64,000 nt of DNA from positions 1-64,000 of the forward strand of contig JBDTOT010000013.1 in NCBI GenBank assembly GCA_039933105.1. Reading direction: 5' to 3'. A model generated the notes under the pieces. It saw nothing but the letters and a program-made list of their open reading frames with translations. It ran no database searches and was not told the DNA's origin. Below are positions 1 through 8,988 of this stretch, in pieces (the stretch's first letter is position 1; every line of letters begins with the position of its first letter). The stretch comes from FEN-1219 sp039933105. Lineage in GTDB: Bacteria; Pseudomonadota; Gammaproteobacteria; Steroidobacterales; Rariloculaceae. The position numbers were made by a program, and so were the translations under genes.

Positions 1-4
1 CGGT

Positions 5-81
5 CGGGGCGTGGCGCAGCCTGGTAGCGCACTTGCATGGGGTGCAAGGGGTCGCAGGTTCAAATCCTGTCGCCCCGACCA
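5..81 (+). tRNA. tRNA-Pro (anticodon GGG)
   Basis: A complete cloverleaf can be folded by eye. The 7-bp acceptor stem CGGGGCG (5-11) pairs with CGCCCCG (71-77), followed by discriminator A and an encoded CCA (79-81). The anticodon stem CTTGC/GCAAG encloses the loop ATGGGGT, which puts GGG at positions 34-36, reading CCC/CCU proline codons. The T arm is GCAGG/CCTGT with loop TTCAAAT. No other RNA gene is adjacent. Confidence 0.95.
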
Positions 82-681
82 ATTCGATCACACGTGCTGT
101 CGCCGTCGAGCGACACCGCGCGTGGTCCGTCTGGACCACGGCCTAAAGCTTCGAGTGCGTTAGCGCTCGTCGAAACCGCCCTCCAGACTCCCTCGCATGG
201 CTTCACCACCGGCTTCGGTCTAAAGCCGCGATTGGTGGACTTCAAATGGGGAGATAGGCGAATGATCGTGAGCAACCGAGCAGCTCGTTCTTACATCTGA
301 CGTGGCCTTCACCCCCGACCATTCCGGCGACCCCGGCGTTGGTCAAACTCCAGAGCCAAACCGTCGGCACGGTCGCGCACTGGCCTTTTGGCGATACCGC
401 GACGGGCGACCAGGGCCAGACGGTCGATGGTTTCGCCTACGGCGATCCCGGTGATCCCGGTCTACGACTTCGATGGCGCCTGAGCATCGCGCGTCGAATA
501 CCGCGCCGAACACGTAGAAAAGCTTTCGGTGCCAGATGTCTGCACATAACTTCTCCAGTGACTTGAGAAGTACTGAGCCGGCAACGTGGGCGGACGGCGT
601 CCACCGACCCCTAGTGCTGGTAGGCCACGCGCGGTATGGTGCTGGCAAATAAGAAGCAATGTCTCACGGGGTCGTCGCGCT
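82..681. other. Intergenic region, no gene recognised
   Basis: About 600 bases between the tRNA and the ExeA/FHA gene. It holds short open frames on both strands, but none resembles a known protein or has a convincing ribosome binding site. The part at roughly 340-470 is rich in short GGCGATCCCGG-like repeats that give Gly/Asp-rich translations, which I read as low-complexity noise or a decayed sequence. Confidence 0.5.
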
Positions 682-1971
682 TTGTTCCTCGAGCAGTACA
701 AGCTGGAAAGCAACCCATTCGCTGCCGATGCGGCACGTCCGGTGTTTGCATCGCACGCCATGCGGTACGCGGCTCTGAAGCTCGAAGACCTGATCAACAG
801 GCAGATCTATTGCCTGTTTCTGAGCGGCCCCGCGGGCGCTGGCAAGGGAACGTTGACGCGACAGCGCTTCGCCCAACTGCGCAACCTCTCCGCGGCCTGG
901 ATCGACCACTCGTGCGAGACGCGCGAGCAATTGCTGCAAAAGCTACTCGTCGACATCGGCCCTGGCCCCGTTGAGGGTGGAGCGCAGGAGCTGCGGCACA
1001 TCCTGGAAGTATTTCTGCGGCACCAGGCATCGCACGGGCGTTTCTGCTACATCATCGCCGATGCGATCGAACGCTTCTCGGCGCCGGTGTTGCGGGAACT
1101 CGAGTGGCTCGCTCAGCTACGGCTACGTAACAAACCCATCGTTTTCTTCCTCGCTCTCACGCGTAACGAAGAGCTCGTCGCCAATTTGATGCCCCAGTAC
1201 GAGGGCGGCCCTTGGGCGCGTGCCGCTCATCAGCGCCTCTCGGGGTTGACGCTCGACGAGACCCGGGCCTACGTGCGGACCTGTCTCCGCGGGGCCGGCT
1301 GTGACTGGGCAGAAGAGCTCATGCCGGACGACGTCATCGTTGACATCCAGGCGTTTACCCAAGGCGTGGTGGGCGACATCAATTCACTGTGTTGTGCGGC
1401 TCTCGACGCGGTAGCGGCGCGGTCGACGGGCAGCAATCGCCAACCACGTGTGGCGCGCGCGCTGCTGAAAGAAGTCGGCATGGCTCTTAACTTGCGCTAT
1501 GACGCATCAGCATGGGTGCAACCCACGGAAGAGACACTGTCACCCGCGGCCGTACATTTGACGGATCCCGGCGCGTTGCGAATCGAGGCCGCGCGGCTGA
1601 TCGTATCCAGCGGCAAGGCAATCGTCGCCGAAGTAGCGTTGAATCGTCCACGCATGGTGCTCGGCCGCGATGACAGCTGCGACATTAGCCTCGACAGCCG
1701 ATACGTGAGCCGGTTCCAGAATCTGTTTATGGAGACGACCGAAGGTTGGCTCCTCATAGACCTCAGCAGCACGAATGGTTGCTTCGTCAACGGGCGGCGT
1801 GTGCGCGAGCACCGACTTCGCGACGGCGATTTGATCGCTGTCGGACAGCACCAAATGCGTTTCGCAGGTCCAACCAGTCTCCGGCTTCAGACTGGGCCCG
1901 CAGCGGATGCGGATGGAGACAGCACGCTGATGCAGACTCAGCTTCCGGCAGCACGCTCCGGCTCGACCTAG
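682..1971 (+). CDS. ExeA-like AAA ATPase with C-terminal FHA domain
   Basis: Predicted 429-residue two-domain protein. The N-terminus (FLEQYKLESNPF) matches the opening of the ExeA/GspA family of AAA ATPases, followed by a Walker A motif GPAGAGKGT near residue 50. The last ~110 residues form a forkhead-associated phosphothreonine-binding domain, with the conserved LGRDDSCD, SRFQ and LSSTNGCFVNG elements. I chose the TTG at 682 because the ExeA similarity begins there; the frame stays open upstream to 586. ExeA partners normally act with type II secretion or transposition ATPases. The FHA domain suggests that a phosphoprotein ligand controls this one. It runs convergently into the cyclase-like gene and the two stop codons share the CTAG at 1968-1971. 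The partner is unknown. Confidence 0.8.
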   Translation: MFLEQYKLESNPFAADAARPVFASHAMRYAALKLEDLINRQIYCLFLSGPAGAGKGTLTRQRFAQLRNLSAAWIDHSCETREQLLQKLLVDIGPGPVEGGAQELRHILEVFLRHQASHGRFCYIIADAIERFSAPVLRELEWLAQLRLRNKPIVFFLALTRNEELVANLMPQYEGGPWARAAHQRLSGLTLDETRAYVRTCLRGAGCDWAEELMPDDVIVDIQAFTQGVVGDINSLCCAALDAVAARSTGSNRQPRVARALLKEVGMALNLRYDASAWVQPTEETLSPAAVHLTDPGALRIEAARLIVSSGKAIVAEVALNRPRMVLGRDDSCDISLDSRYVSRFQNLFMETTEGWLLIDLSSTNGCFVNGRRVREHRLRDGDLIAVGQHQMRFAGPTSLRLQTGPAADADGDSTLMQTQLPAARSGST

Positions 1972-3257
1972 ACCGGCAGCGGCTGCAGCGCCACCAGCAC
2001 CGGCTCACCCCCGTTCAAGGGTACTCCGCTGACTTCGAGCGCACGGTCTTCGATGCCGAGCAGGATCGGCTCGGCACTGTGCCGATAGATATTCACCTTC
2101 GCGTTATAGACGCGGCGCGAAATGCCGTGCTTATCGTTGATGGTGATGCGACGCACGCTGAACTCGCCGTTCGCTAGCTTCGACCCTGTCAGGTAGCTGC
2201 GAATCGCATCAACCCGTTCCCCCGACAATTCGATGCCGGCGAGTCGTTCCACATTTCGCGTCGCGAGATCCACGAAGTCGATGGAGTCGATAACCGCCAT
2301 CTCCCCGCCGTCAGCTTCCGAGGTCAGCATTCCCGAGCGGAATTCGCCCAGGAGAACTTGCCCCGGCATCGCACGTTCGATCATGCGCGCCAGATCCACG
2401 GTGACGTCGCCCACGATGTAGTTGTATAGCGTCGGGTTCAGTCCCTCGGCCTGTTGGAATTCGTAGCTACTGCCCACGTGGAAGCAGGCGCGCAGACGCG
2501 GTACGCCGTTGCGGCGGGTCTTCTTGTGGGCAATCGCGTTGTCAGCCAGCGCGAGTTGCATGAAGTGATAGAGGTTGAGGTTACCGTCGAGCGACAGATC
2601 GCGATTCCAAATGTAGAACCCGTCGCCCGTCGTGGTGCGTGAGAAGTCGACGCCGATGCGCTTCGTCAGCAACCGACTCTGAGCGGAGTTCAGGGAGTAC
2701 GAGAGGCTGTTCAGCTGCATCATCTGCTCGAACGGCGCGAGCAGACTAAACCCCACGATGTCGAACAGGCACACTCCGCGATTCGGGACGTAGCTGATGC
2801 TGTAGCGCTTGACCATCTTCTCGATGATCTCGATCTGGCCAACCGTATTCTTCAGCGGCTCGCGCAACGCGACGTGAGTGGGCACGACGCCGAGCAGCCG
2901 TCCGACTTTGTGGAGCTGTGCGGGTGTCAGGCAACGACGGCTGGATAACAGCGCTTGGAAGAAGTCCTGCTTCGGCCGCGGTACTTCGCCGCCGCCCATT
3001 CCCAGCAGCTCGCCATCGCGGCCCGAATACTCGGCAACACCGTAGTGGGGGATCACGATCAGCGACAGGCCGTCGCCTTCGGAGCACCAGTTCAGGATGA
3101 CGTTCTGACCGAGCCCCCAGTGCTCGTGCAAAGCCCGATCGAGCAGGATCAGGTTGCTGCGCTCCTTCAGGCTCATGTCCTCGGTCATAGCGGACAATGC
3201 GTCCGTATAACCGCCGACGCTGGACTGCCTGAAGATTCCCGAGTCCCGAGGCTCCAT
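1968..3257 (-). CDS. Class III adenylate/guanylate cyclase-like protein
   Basis: Predicted 429 residues, no signal peptide or membrane segment. The C-terminal half carries class III nucleotidyl cyclase hallmarks: LFDIVGFS (first metal Asp, ~residue 170) and TTGDGFYIW (second metal Asp). A region GDVTVDLARM sits where active enzymes have the G..VN.AAR transition-state Asn/Arg motif, but it is imperfect. The N-terminal ~150 residues match no domain I recognise and may be sensory. ATG at 3257 is preferred over TTG at 3266. It could make cAMP or cGMP, or be a degenerate regulatory relative. Its convergent neighbour is an FHA-ATPase, so a shared signalling role is possible but not shown. Confidence 0.7.
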   Translation of the reverse strand: MEPRDSGIFRQSSVGGYTDALSAMTEDMSLKERSNLILLDRALHEHWGLGQNVILNWCSEGDGLSLIVIPHYGVAEYSGRDGELLGMGGGEVPRPKQDFFQALLSSRRCLTPAQLHKVGRLLGVVPTHVALREPLKNTVGQIEIIEKMVKRYSISYVPNRGVCLFDIVGFSLLAPFEQMMQLNSLSYSLNSAQSRLLTKRIGVDFSRTTTGDGFYIWNRDLSLDGNLNLYHFMQLALADNAIAHKKTRRNGVPRLRACFHVGSSYEFQQAEGLNPTLYNYIVGDVTVDLARMIERAMPGQVLLGEFRSGMLTSEADGGEMAVIDSIDFVDLATRNVERLAGIELSGERVDAIRSYLTGSKLANGEFSVRRITINDKHGISRRVYNAKVNIYRHSAEPILLGIEDRALEVSGVPLNGGEPVLVALQPLPV

Positions 3258-3548
3258 CGGTACCAACGAACTGAGAGGGCTTCTGCGGGATCATACAACT
3301 ATTCAGGTGCGACTCGGAGAAGAAGTCGTACCGACCTGTTTCAGCAACGTTATTCTGCGTGGGTCGTCAGCGCCTCAGCACACGAACCGGGCCCAGGGTA
3401 GCCCTACGAGATACCCGCCTAGAAACCGTCGGCGCATTCGGGGCGCCAGGTACGACGGGGCCGGTTTCGAGGAACTCCGGCGGTTGCCCCATGGTAACCA
3501 CGCCGCCATAATCGCGGGCTCGCAAAAATGCGGCTCCGGCACCGAACC

Positions 3549-5246
3549 ATGGCTAACCACGACGACTCGCCTCCCGATCCGCGCCGCTACTCCCGCGTCG
3601 TCGTCGATGGTCCGGCCAAGGCGCCAGCACGCTCGATGCTTCGGGCGGTCGGCTTCAAGGATGCCGATTTCGCGAAGCCGCAAGTCGGAATCGCGTCTAC
3701 GTGGAGCATGGTGACGCCGTGCAACATGCACATCGACACCCTGGCACGCGACGCCGCGGCAGGGGCGGATGCTGCAGGCGGCAAGAGCGTGCTGTTCAAT
3801 ACGATCACAGTGTCCGACGGCATCGCGAACGGCACTCCGGGGATGCGCTACTCGCTCGTCTCGCGCGAGGTCATCGCCGATTCGATCGAGACCGTGGTCG
3901 CGGGCGAAGGCTTCGACGGGTTCGTGGCCATCGGTGGTTGCGACAAGAACATGCCGGGCTGCGCGATGGCCATGGCGCGTCTCGACCGTCCTTCCGTGTT
4001 CGTGTACGGCGGCACCATCAAGCCGGGCACCAACGACCGCGACATCATTTCCGTGTTCGAAGCGGTCGGTGCTCACGCGGTTGGCAAGATCGACGACCGT
4101 GAGCTCAAGGAAGTGGAATCGACGGCGATTCCGGGGGCCGGTTCATGCGCGGGCATGTACACGGCGAACACGATGGCTTCGGCGATCGAAGCGCTTGGGC
4201 TCAGCCTGGCGAACAGCTCCGCCCAGGAAGCCGTGTCGACCGCCAAGCACGACGACTGCCGGCGCGCCGGCGAAGCCGTGGTGGCGCTCATCAAGCGCGG
4301 CATCAAGCCGTCCGATATTCTCTCGAAGGAAGCGTTTGAAAACGCGATCACGACGGTAATCGCGCTCGGCGGCTCGACGAACGCAGTGCTGCATCTGCTC
4401 GCGATCGCCCACGATGCAAAGGTCGATCTCACGCTCGATGACTTCGCACGCATCGGTGACCGAACCCCGGTTCTCGCCGACCTGCGCCCGAGCGGCCGAT
4501 ACCTGATGTCCGAGTTAATCAGGATCGGCGGCATTCAACCGCTGCAGAAAATGTTGTTGGACGGGGGCCTGTTGCACGGCGGGTGCCTGACTGTCACGGG
4601 CCGGACAGTTGCGGACAACCTCGCGGCTGTGGCGGCGTACCCGGCGGGTCAGCCGATCGTGCGCACCCTTGCAAACCCGATAAAGGCACAGAGCCATTTG
4701 GCCATCCTGCGTGGCAGCCTAGCGCCCGAGGGCGCCGTGGCCAAGGTTTCCGGCAAGGAAGGTTTGCGGTTTGCCGGCCCGGCGAAAGTCTTCGACGACG
4801 AGCACGTTGCGCTGCGCGCGATCCTCGACGGCGGCGTGGTGGCCGGCGACGTGGTCGTCATTCGTTACGAAGGGCCGAAGGGCGCACCGGGCATGCCCGA
4901 GATGCTGAGCCCCACCGGCGCGATCATCGGGCGCGGCCTCGGCAGCAAAGTGGCGCTGATCACCGACGGCCGTTTCTCCGGCGGCAGCCATGGGTTCGTC
5001 GTGGGCCACGTCACACCCGAAGCCGCGGTCGGCGGACCGATCGCGATCGTGCAGAACGGCGACCCGATCGTGATCGACGCTACCAACAAGACCATCGACC
5101 TCGGCGTGTCGCGCGAGACGATCGAAGAGCGGCTCCGCGCATGGCGGCCGCCGGCACCGAAAGCCGTGCGTGGACTGCTCGCGAAGTATGCCCACCTGGT
5201 CAGCTCGGCCTCGGCGGGCGCGGTCACCGATCTGAATCTCGTTTAG
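3549..5246 (+). CDS. ilvD: Dihydroxy-acid dehydratase IlvD
   Basis: 565-residue member of the IlvD/Edd family. It dehydrates 2,3-dihydroxy-3-methylbutanoate (or -pentanoate) to the 2-keto acids for valine, isoleucine and leucine. The iron-sulfur cysteines are visible in TPCNMH, GGCDKNMPGC and GAGSCAGMYTANTM, and the C-terminal SGGSHGFVVGH loop is intact. ATG at 3549 fits the family start better than 3528. The gene stands apart from the ilvCE-leu cluster 28 kb away and lies 13 bp upstream of lysAC, so the two are probably cotranscribed. The upstream region (3258-3548) is shared with the divergent cyclase-like gene and should hold the promoter. Confidence 0.96.
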   Translation: MANHDDSPPDPRRYSRVVVDGPAKAPARSMLRAVGFKDADFAKPQVGIASTWSMVTPCNMHIDTLARDAAAGADAAGGKSVLFNTITVSDGIANGTPGMRYSLVSREVIADSIETVVAGEGFDGFVAIGGCDKNMPGCAMAMARLDRPSVFVYGGTIKPGTNDRDIISVFEAVGAHAVGKIDDRELKEVESTAIPGAGSCAGMYTANTMASAIEALGLSLANSSAQEAVSTAKHDDCRRAGEAVVALIKRGIKPSDILSKEAFENAITTVIALGGSTNAVLHLLAIAHDAKVDLTLDDFARIGDRTPVLADLRPSGRYLMSELIRIGGIQPLQKMLLDGGLLHGGCLTVTGRTVADNLAAVAAYPAGQPIVRTLANPIKAQSHLAILRGSLAPEGAVAKVSGKEGLRFAGPAKVFDDEHVALRAILDGGVVAGDVVVIRYEGPKGAPGMPEMLSPTGAIIGRGLGSKVALITDGRFSGGSHGFVVGHVTPEAAVGGPIAIVQNGDPIVIDATNKTIDLGVSRETIEERLRAWRPPAPKAVRGLLAKYAHLVSSASAGAVTDLNLV

Positions 5247-5259
5247 TAAGAGGCGTGAG

Positions 5260-7884
5260 ATGTCAGCAGTTCCAGCGCTCGGCGTGAGCCAAGCCGTCGA
5301 TACTCCGTACCCGGACTCACCCTGGGTCGTGATGAAGTTCGGCGGACGCAGCGTGTCCACTGCGGAGAATTGGGCCATCATCGCGAAGCTCGTGCGCGAG
5401 CGGCTCGCCGAAGGCGTGCGCCCGGTGATCGTGCACTCGGCCCTCGTGGGCGTATCGAACGCGCTGATCGCATTGCTGGACGCCGCGATGGCGGGCGGCG
5501 AGACGGACGAGCCGCTCGCGAAAATCCGAGCGCAGCACGACAGGCTGGCCAAGGAGCTCGGCGTCGACGCGTCGCTGTTCGACGAACGCTTCCGCACGCT
5601 GGCGCAAGTGATCGCCGGCGTGAAGCTCGTGGGCGAGGTCAGTCCTCGCGTACATGCGCGAGTGCTCGCCAACGGCGAGTTCGCGGCCACGGAGCTCGGC
5701 GTGGCTTATTTGCGATCGACCGGCCTCGATGTCGCGTGGCACGACATCCGCGAGTACCTCGAGAGCTCGGCGCTGCGGGATCAGACCGAGACGGCTCGCT
5801 ACTTGTCAGCCCGCTGCGATTTCTCGCCCGACAAAGTGCTTCAGCAGCGTTTCGCTGGCATGAAGGGAGTAGTGCTTTCGCAGGGGTTCCTGGCGCGTAA
5901 CGCGCAGGGCGAGACCGTGTTGCTCGGTCGCGGCGGCTCCGACACTACCGGCGCGTATCTCGCCGGCAAGCTCGAAGCGCGCAGGCTTGAGATCTGGACC
6001 GACGCGCCGGGGTTTTTCAGCGCCGATCCGAAGGCAGTGCCATCTGCGCGCCTCATCAAGAGCCTGCACTACCGGGAAGCGCAAGAGATCGCCTCCGCGG
6101 GCGGCGGAATTCTGCATCCGCGCAGCATTTCACCGGTGCGTGCGTCCGGCATTCCGTTGTTCCTGAAGTGCACGACGCATCCGGAGTGGGAAGGCAGCGT
6201 CATCTCGAATGCGCCGGGCGACGACCAGGCGCGCCTGAAGGCTATCTCACATCGCTTAGGGATCACGCTCGTGTCGATGGAGTCGATGGAGATGTGGCAC
6301 CAGGTCGGCTTCCTGGCCGACGCGTTCGACGTGTTCCGCGAGCACGGCATCTCGGTAGACCTCATCTCGACGTCCGAGAGCAACGTCACAGTCTCGATCG
6401 ACACTGCGCAAAACGTCACCACGCGCGCCGCGATCGAGGCACTCGCTGCCGATCTTCGAAAATTCTGTAAGGTCACGATCATCGGCGACTGCGCGGCCGT
6501 CACGCTCGTGGGCCAACGCATCCGCACCATCCTGCACGAGCTCACTCCAGTGCTCGAGGTGTTCCAGGAGCAGCAGGTTCACCTCGTCACGCAAGCGGCG
6601 AACGACCTGAACCTCACGTTCGTCGTGAACTCGGAAAACGCGTACCGGCTCGTGCAGCACCTGCACGGCTTGCTCGTCAGCAAGTTCGAGGGCGGCGTGT
6701 TCGGCGAGACGTGGGAGCGCCTGCAGGGCGGAGGCACGCCAGCCAAAGCGGTTTCGAAGCCGTGGTGGGTCAAGAAAAGGGCACAGCTGCTCGAAATCGG
6801 CGCCGCACGCGACGCGACCTACGTCTACGACCGCGAGAGCATCGAGGCTGCGGTCGCGGCGCTGCGCTCGCTGAAGTCCGTCGATGCAGTCTTCTACGCC
6901 ATGAAGGCCAACTCGAACCGCGAAATTCTCAAGCTCGTGCACGACCGCGGTCTAAATCTCGAGTGCGTGTCGCCCGGGGAAATCGCCCGCGTGCTCGAAG
7001 TGCTGCCGAACCTCGACCGCAAGCGCATTTTGTTCACGCCGAATTTCGCGCCGCGTACGGAATACGAGCAAGCGCTGGAGCAGGGCGTGTGGGTCACGCT
7101 CGACAATCTGTTCCCTCTGAAGAACTGGGCGAAGCTGTTCAAGGGCAAGGACGTCTTCGTGCGCATGGACACGGGCCAGGGGCGCGGGCATCACGAGCAC
7201 GTTCGCACGGCGGGCGTGCACTCGAAGTTCGGCATTCCAGTGTTCGAACTCGACGAGCTCGTGGACGCAGTGAAGAGAGCGGGCGCGCGAGTGGTTGGGT
7301 TGCACGCACACACCGGCAGCGGCGTGCTGACTCCGGAAGCATGGCTCGACACCGGCAAGCAACTGTTGAAGCTGCTCGACGCTCTGCCCGATGTACGCTA
7401 TCTCGATGTCGGCGGCGGCTTAGGCGTTCCGGAGAAGACGGGGCAGCCCGGCCTCGACCTGAGCGCTCTCGACAAGGCGCTAGGGGAGATCAAGCAGGGG
7501 TGTGGCGGCCGCTCGCTATGGATTGAGCCCGGACGTTTCGTCGTAGCGCAGGCGGGCGTCCTGCTCGCGCGCGTTACGCAAACGAAGGGCAAGGGAGACG
7601 TCCAGTACGTCGGCGTCGGCACGGGTATGAATAGCTTGATTCGGCCGGCCCTATACGGCGCGTACCACGACATTGTGAATCTGACGCGCCTCGGCAAACC
7701 GGGCACCGAGCTCGTGACGGTCGTCGGGCCTATCTGCGAGACAGGCGACCGCTTGGGCTCGGATCGCCTGCTGCCACCGGCCAAGGAAAACGACGTACTA
7801 CTCATCGCGAATGCCGGCGCTTACGGGTACGCGATGAGCTCGCACTACAACCTGCGCGAGCCGGCGGTCGAAGTCCTGATCTGA
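5260..7884 (+). CDS. lysAC: Bifunctional aspartate kinase / diaminopimelate decarboxylase
   Basis: 874-residue fusion of the first and last enzymes of lysine synthesis. Residues ~20-310 are an aspartokinase domain starting with VMKFGGRSV, followed by ACT-type regulatory repeats to ~470. Residues ~500-874 are diaminopimelate decarboxylase: the PLP lysine is in FYAMKANSN (Lys ~549), with HAHTGSGV, GGGLGVP, and the substrate Cys in GPICETGD (~826). Both active sites look complete and the frame is continuous, so this is a real fusion. Such fusions are known in Xanthomonas and relatives. A GAGG ribosome binding site precedes ATG 5260. Having the committing kinase and the lysine-forming decarboxylase in one chain suggests ACT-mediated feedback by lysine. 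Confidence 0.95.
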   Translation: MSAVPALGVSQAVDTPYPDSPWVVMKFGGRSVSTAENWAIIAKLVRERLAEGVRPVIVHSALVGVSNALIALLDAAMAGGETDEPLAKIRAQHDRLAKELGVDASLFDERFRTLAQVIAGVKLVGEVSPRVHARVLANGEFAATELGVAYLRSTGLDVAWHDIREYLESSALRDQTETARYLSARCDFSPDKVLQQRFAGMKGVVLSQGFLARNAQGETVLLGRGGSDTTGAYLAGKLEARRLEIWTDAPGFFSADPKAVPSARLIKSLHYREAQEIASAGGGILHPRSISPVRASGIPLFLKCTTHPEWEGSVISNAPGDDQARLKAISHRLGITLVSMESMEMWHQVGFLADAFDVFREHGISVDLISTSESNVTVSIDTAQNVTTRAAIEALAADLRKFCKVTIIGDCAAVTLVGQRIRTILHELTPVLEVFQEQQVHLVTQAANDLNLTFVVNSENAYRLVQHLHGLLVSKFEGGVFGETWERLQGGGTPAKAVSKPWWVKKRAQLLEIGAARDATYVYDRESIEAAVAALRSLKSVDAVFYAMKANSNREILKLVHDRGLNLECVSPGEIARVLEVLPNLDRKRILFTPNFAPRTEYEQALEQGVWVTLDNLFPLKNWAKLFKGKDVFVRMDTGQGRGHHEHVRTAGVHSKFGIPVFELDELVDAVKRAGARVVGLHAHTGSGVLTPEAWLDTGKQLLKLLDALPDVRYLDVGGGLGVPEKTGQPGLDLSALDKALGEIKQGCGGRSLWIEPGRFVVAQAGVLLARVTQTKGKGDVQYVGVGTGMNSLIRPALYGAYHDIVNLTRLGKPGTELVTVVGPICETGDRLGSDRLLPPAKENDVLLIANAGAYGYAMSSHYNLREPAVEVLI

Positions 7885-7894
7885 GACGACTTGC

Positions 7895-8908
7895 TCAGTG
7901 CCTGGCGGCAGCCGCAGGGAAGTTCCTGCGCGCGAACGTCCAGCTCGAGTCCCGGCATAGCCCGCAATCATCGCCGACGAATCGGCGCGCCGCCGTTGCG
8001 TCACCGCGCAGCTGCCATTCGAGCCAGCTCACCGCCACCTGCGCGGCCGCGCCGCCATTCGGTTCCTGATACGTGCCGCCGTGACCCACCGGCAGATTCG
8101 CGACGGCGACGGGCACGTTCGCGATCCGCTGGAAATCGTCCATACCGTTCTTGTACGCAATGTCCGGCGGCCCGCCTAGGATATACAGCACCGGCGTGTG
8201 GAAATTCGCGAGCGCGTCCTTGGTCAGGTCCATGCCGGGAATCGTAGTGTTCGGCCCGTCGTTCAGCACGCCGGTGTTCTGCATCACCACCGTCTTCACG
8301 CGCGCATCCTTGGCCGCGGCCAGTGCCTGCAAGCCGCCGCAGCTCCAGCCCGACACCGCCACGAGCGCGGGATCGATGCGCCCCGAGTATTGGCTTCCGG
8401 CGCGCGCGTTCTCGGCGAGCGCCCAGTCGATCGCGGCCGTAAGGTCCGACGCGAGCGTTCGCGGGGCTCGCGGTTCGTTCGGCGGCGGTTGCGCTGGCCG
8501 CTGTGCCGGCGGCGCTCCAGGGCCGCTCAGAATCTTGCCGTTCGCAATCACGAGATAGCCGTGCGAGGCGATCTCGAGCAGATGGAAGCGCGTGCTGGCA
8601 CCGTCATCCGAGCACCCGCCGTTGCCCCACGCCACCACGCCGAGCTTGCGGCCATTGAGCGCCGCGAGATTCGCTGGTCGGTAGATCACGTGCTTCGGCA
8701 GCGACGCAACTTCTTCCTTCATTGCGGCGTAGGGGCCCGTGCCGGGAGGGTCGGGAAGCTTGTTGTTCGCCTCGATACGTTCCGCCGCCGCGCGATCCGG
8801 TGCGGGGGGCGCAGCAGCCTGTTGAGCCGAGGCGATAGTGGCGACGAACACACCGAGCACGGCGAGCGCGTGCAGACAGAACCCGCGAGAGCGAATTTCC
8901 AAGCGCAT
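7895..8908 (-). CDS. Secreted alpha/beta-hydrolase family protein
   Basis: Predicted 337 residues, with a Sec signal peptide (hydrophobic HALAVLGVFVATIASA) followed by a Pro/Ala-rich stretch. The alpha/beta-hydrolase nucleophile elbow is GWSCGG. The oxyanion-side region GVVAWGNGGCSDDG resembles chlorophyllase/PET-hydrolase-like proteins, and a candidate catalytic His is in LPVGHGGTY near the C-terminus. Substrate unknown; a periplasmic esterase is the simplest reading. ATG 8908 is chosen because it gives a clean signal peptide; GTG 8923 is an alternative. It converges on lysAC with a 10-bp gap. Confidence 0.75.
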   Translation of the reverse strand: MRLEIRSRGFCLHALAVLGVFVATIASAQQAAAPPAPDRAAAERIEANNKLPDPPGTGPYAAMKEEVASLPKHVIYRPANLAALNGRKLGVVAWGNGGCSDDGASTRFHLLEIASHGYLVIANGKILSGPGAPPAQRPAQPPPNEPRAPRTLASDLTAAIDWALAENARAGSQYSGRIDPALVAVSGWSCGGLQALAAAKDARVKTVVMQNTGVLNDGPNTTIPGMDLTKDALANFHTPVLYILGGPPDIAYKNGMDDFQRIANVPVAVANLPVGHGGTYQEPNGGAAAQVAVSWLEWQLRGDATAARRFVGDDCGLCRDSSWTFARRNFPAAAARH

Positions 8909-8988
8909 CCCCCCATTACGCACACCACTCGTGTGCGGCTGTGGAGTGTGGCACCAGAATGACCGGGAGTCGATGCGAGCGAACCGTC

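Noticed and set aside
339..566. Gly/Asp-rich open frame after the tRNA
   Set aside because: Low-complexity translation, no ribosome binding site and overlapping open frames on the other strand; not supportable as a gene.
5260..7884. lysAC as an assembly artefact joining two genes
   Set aside because: The frame is continuous with a normal linker and such fusions are known in Xanthomonas-related bacteria.
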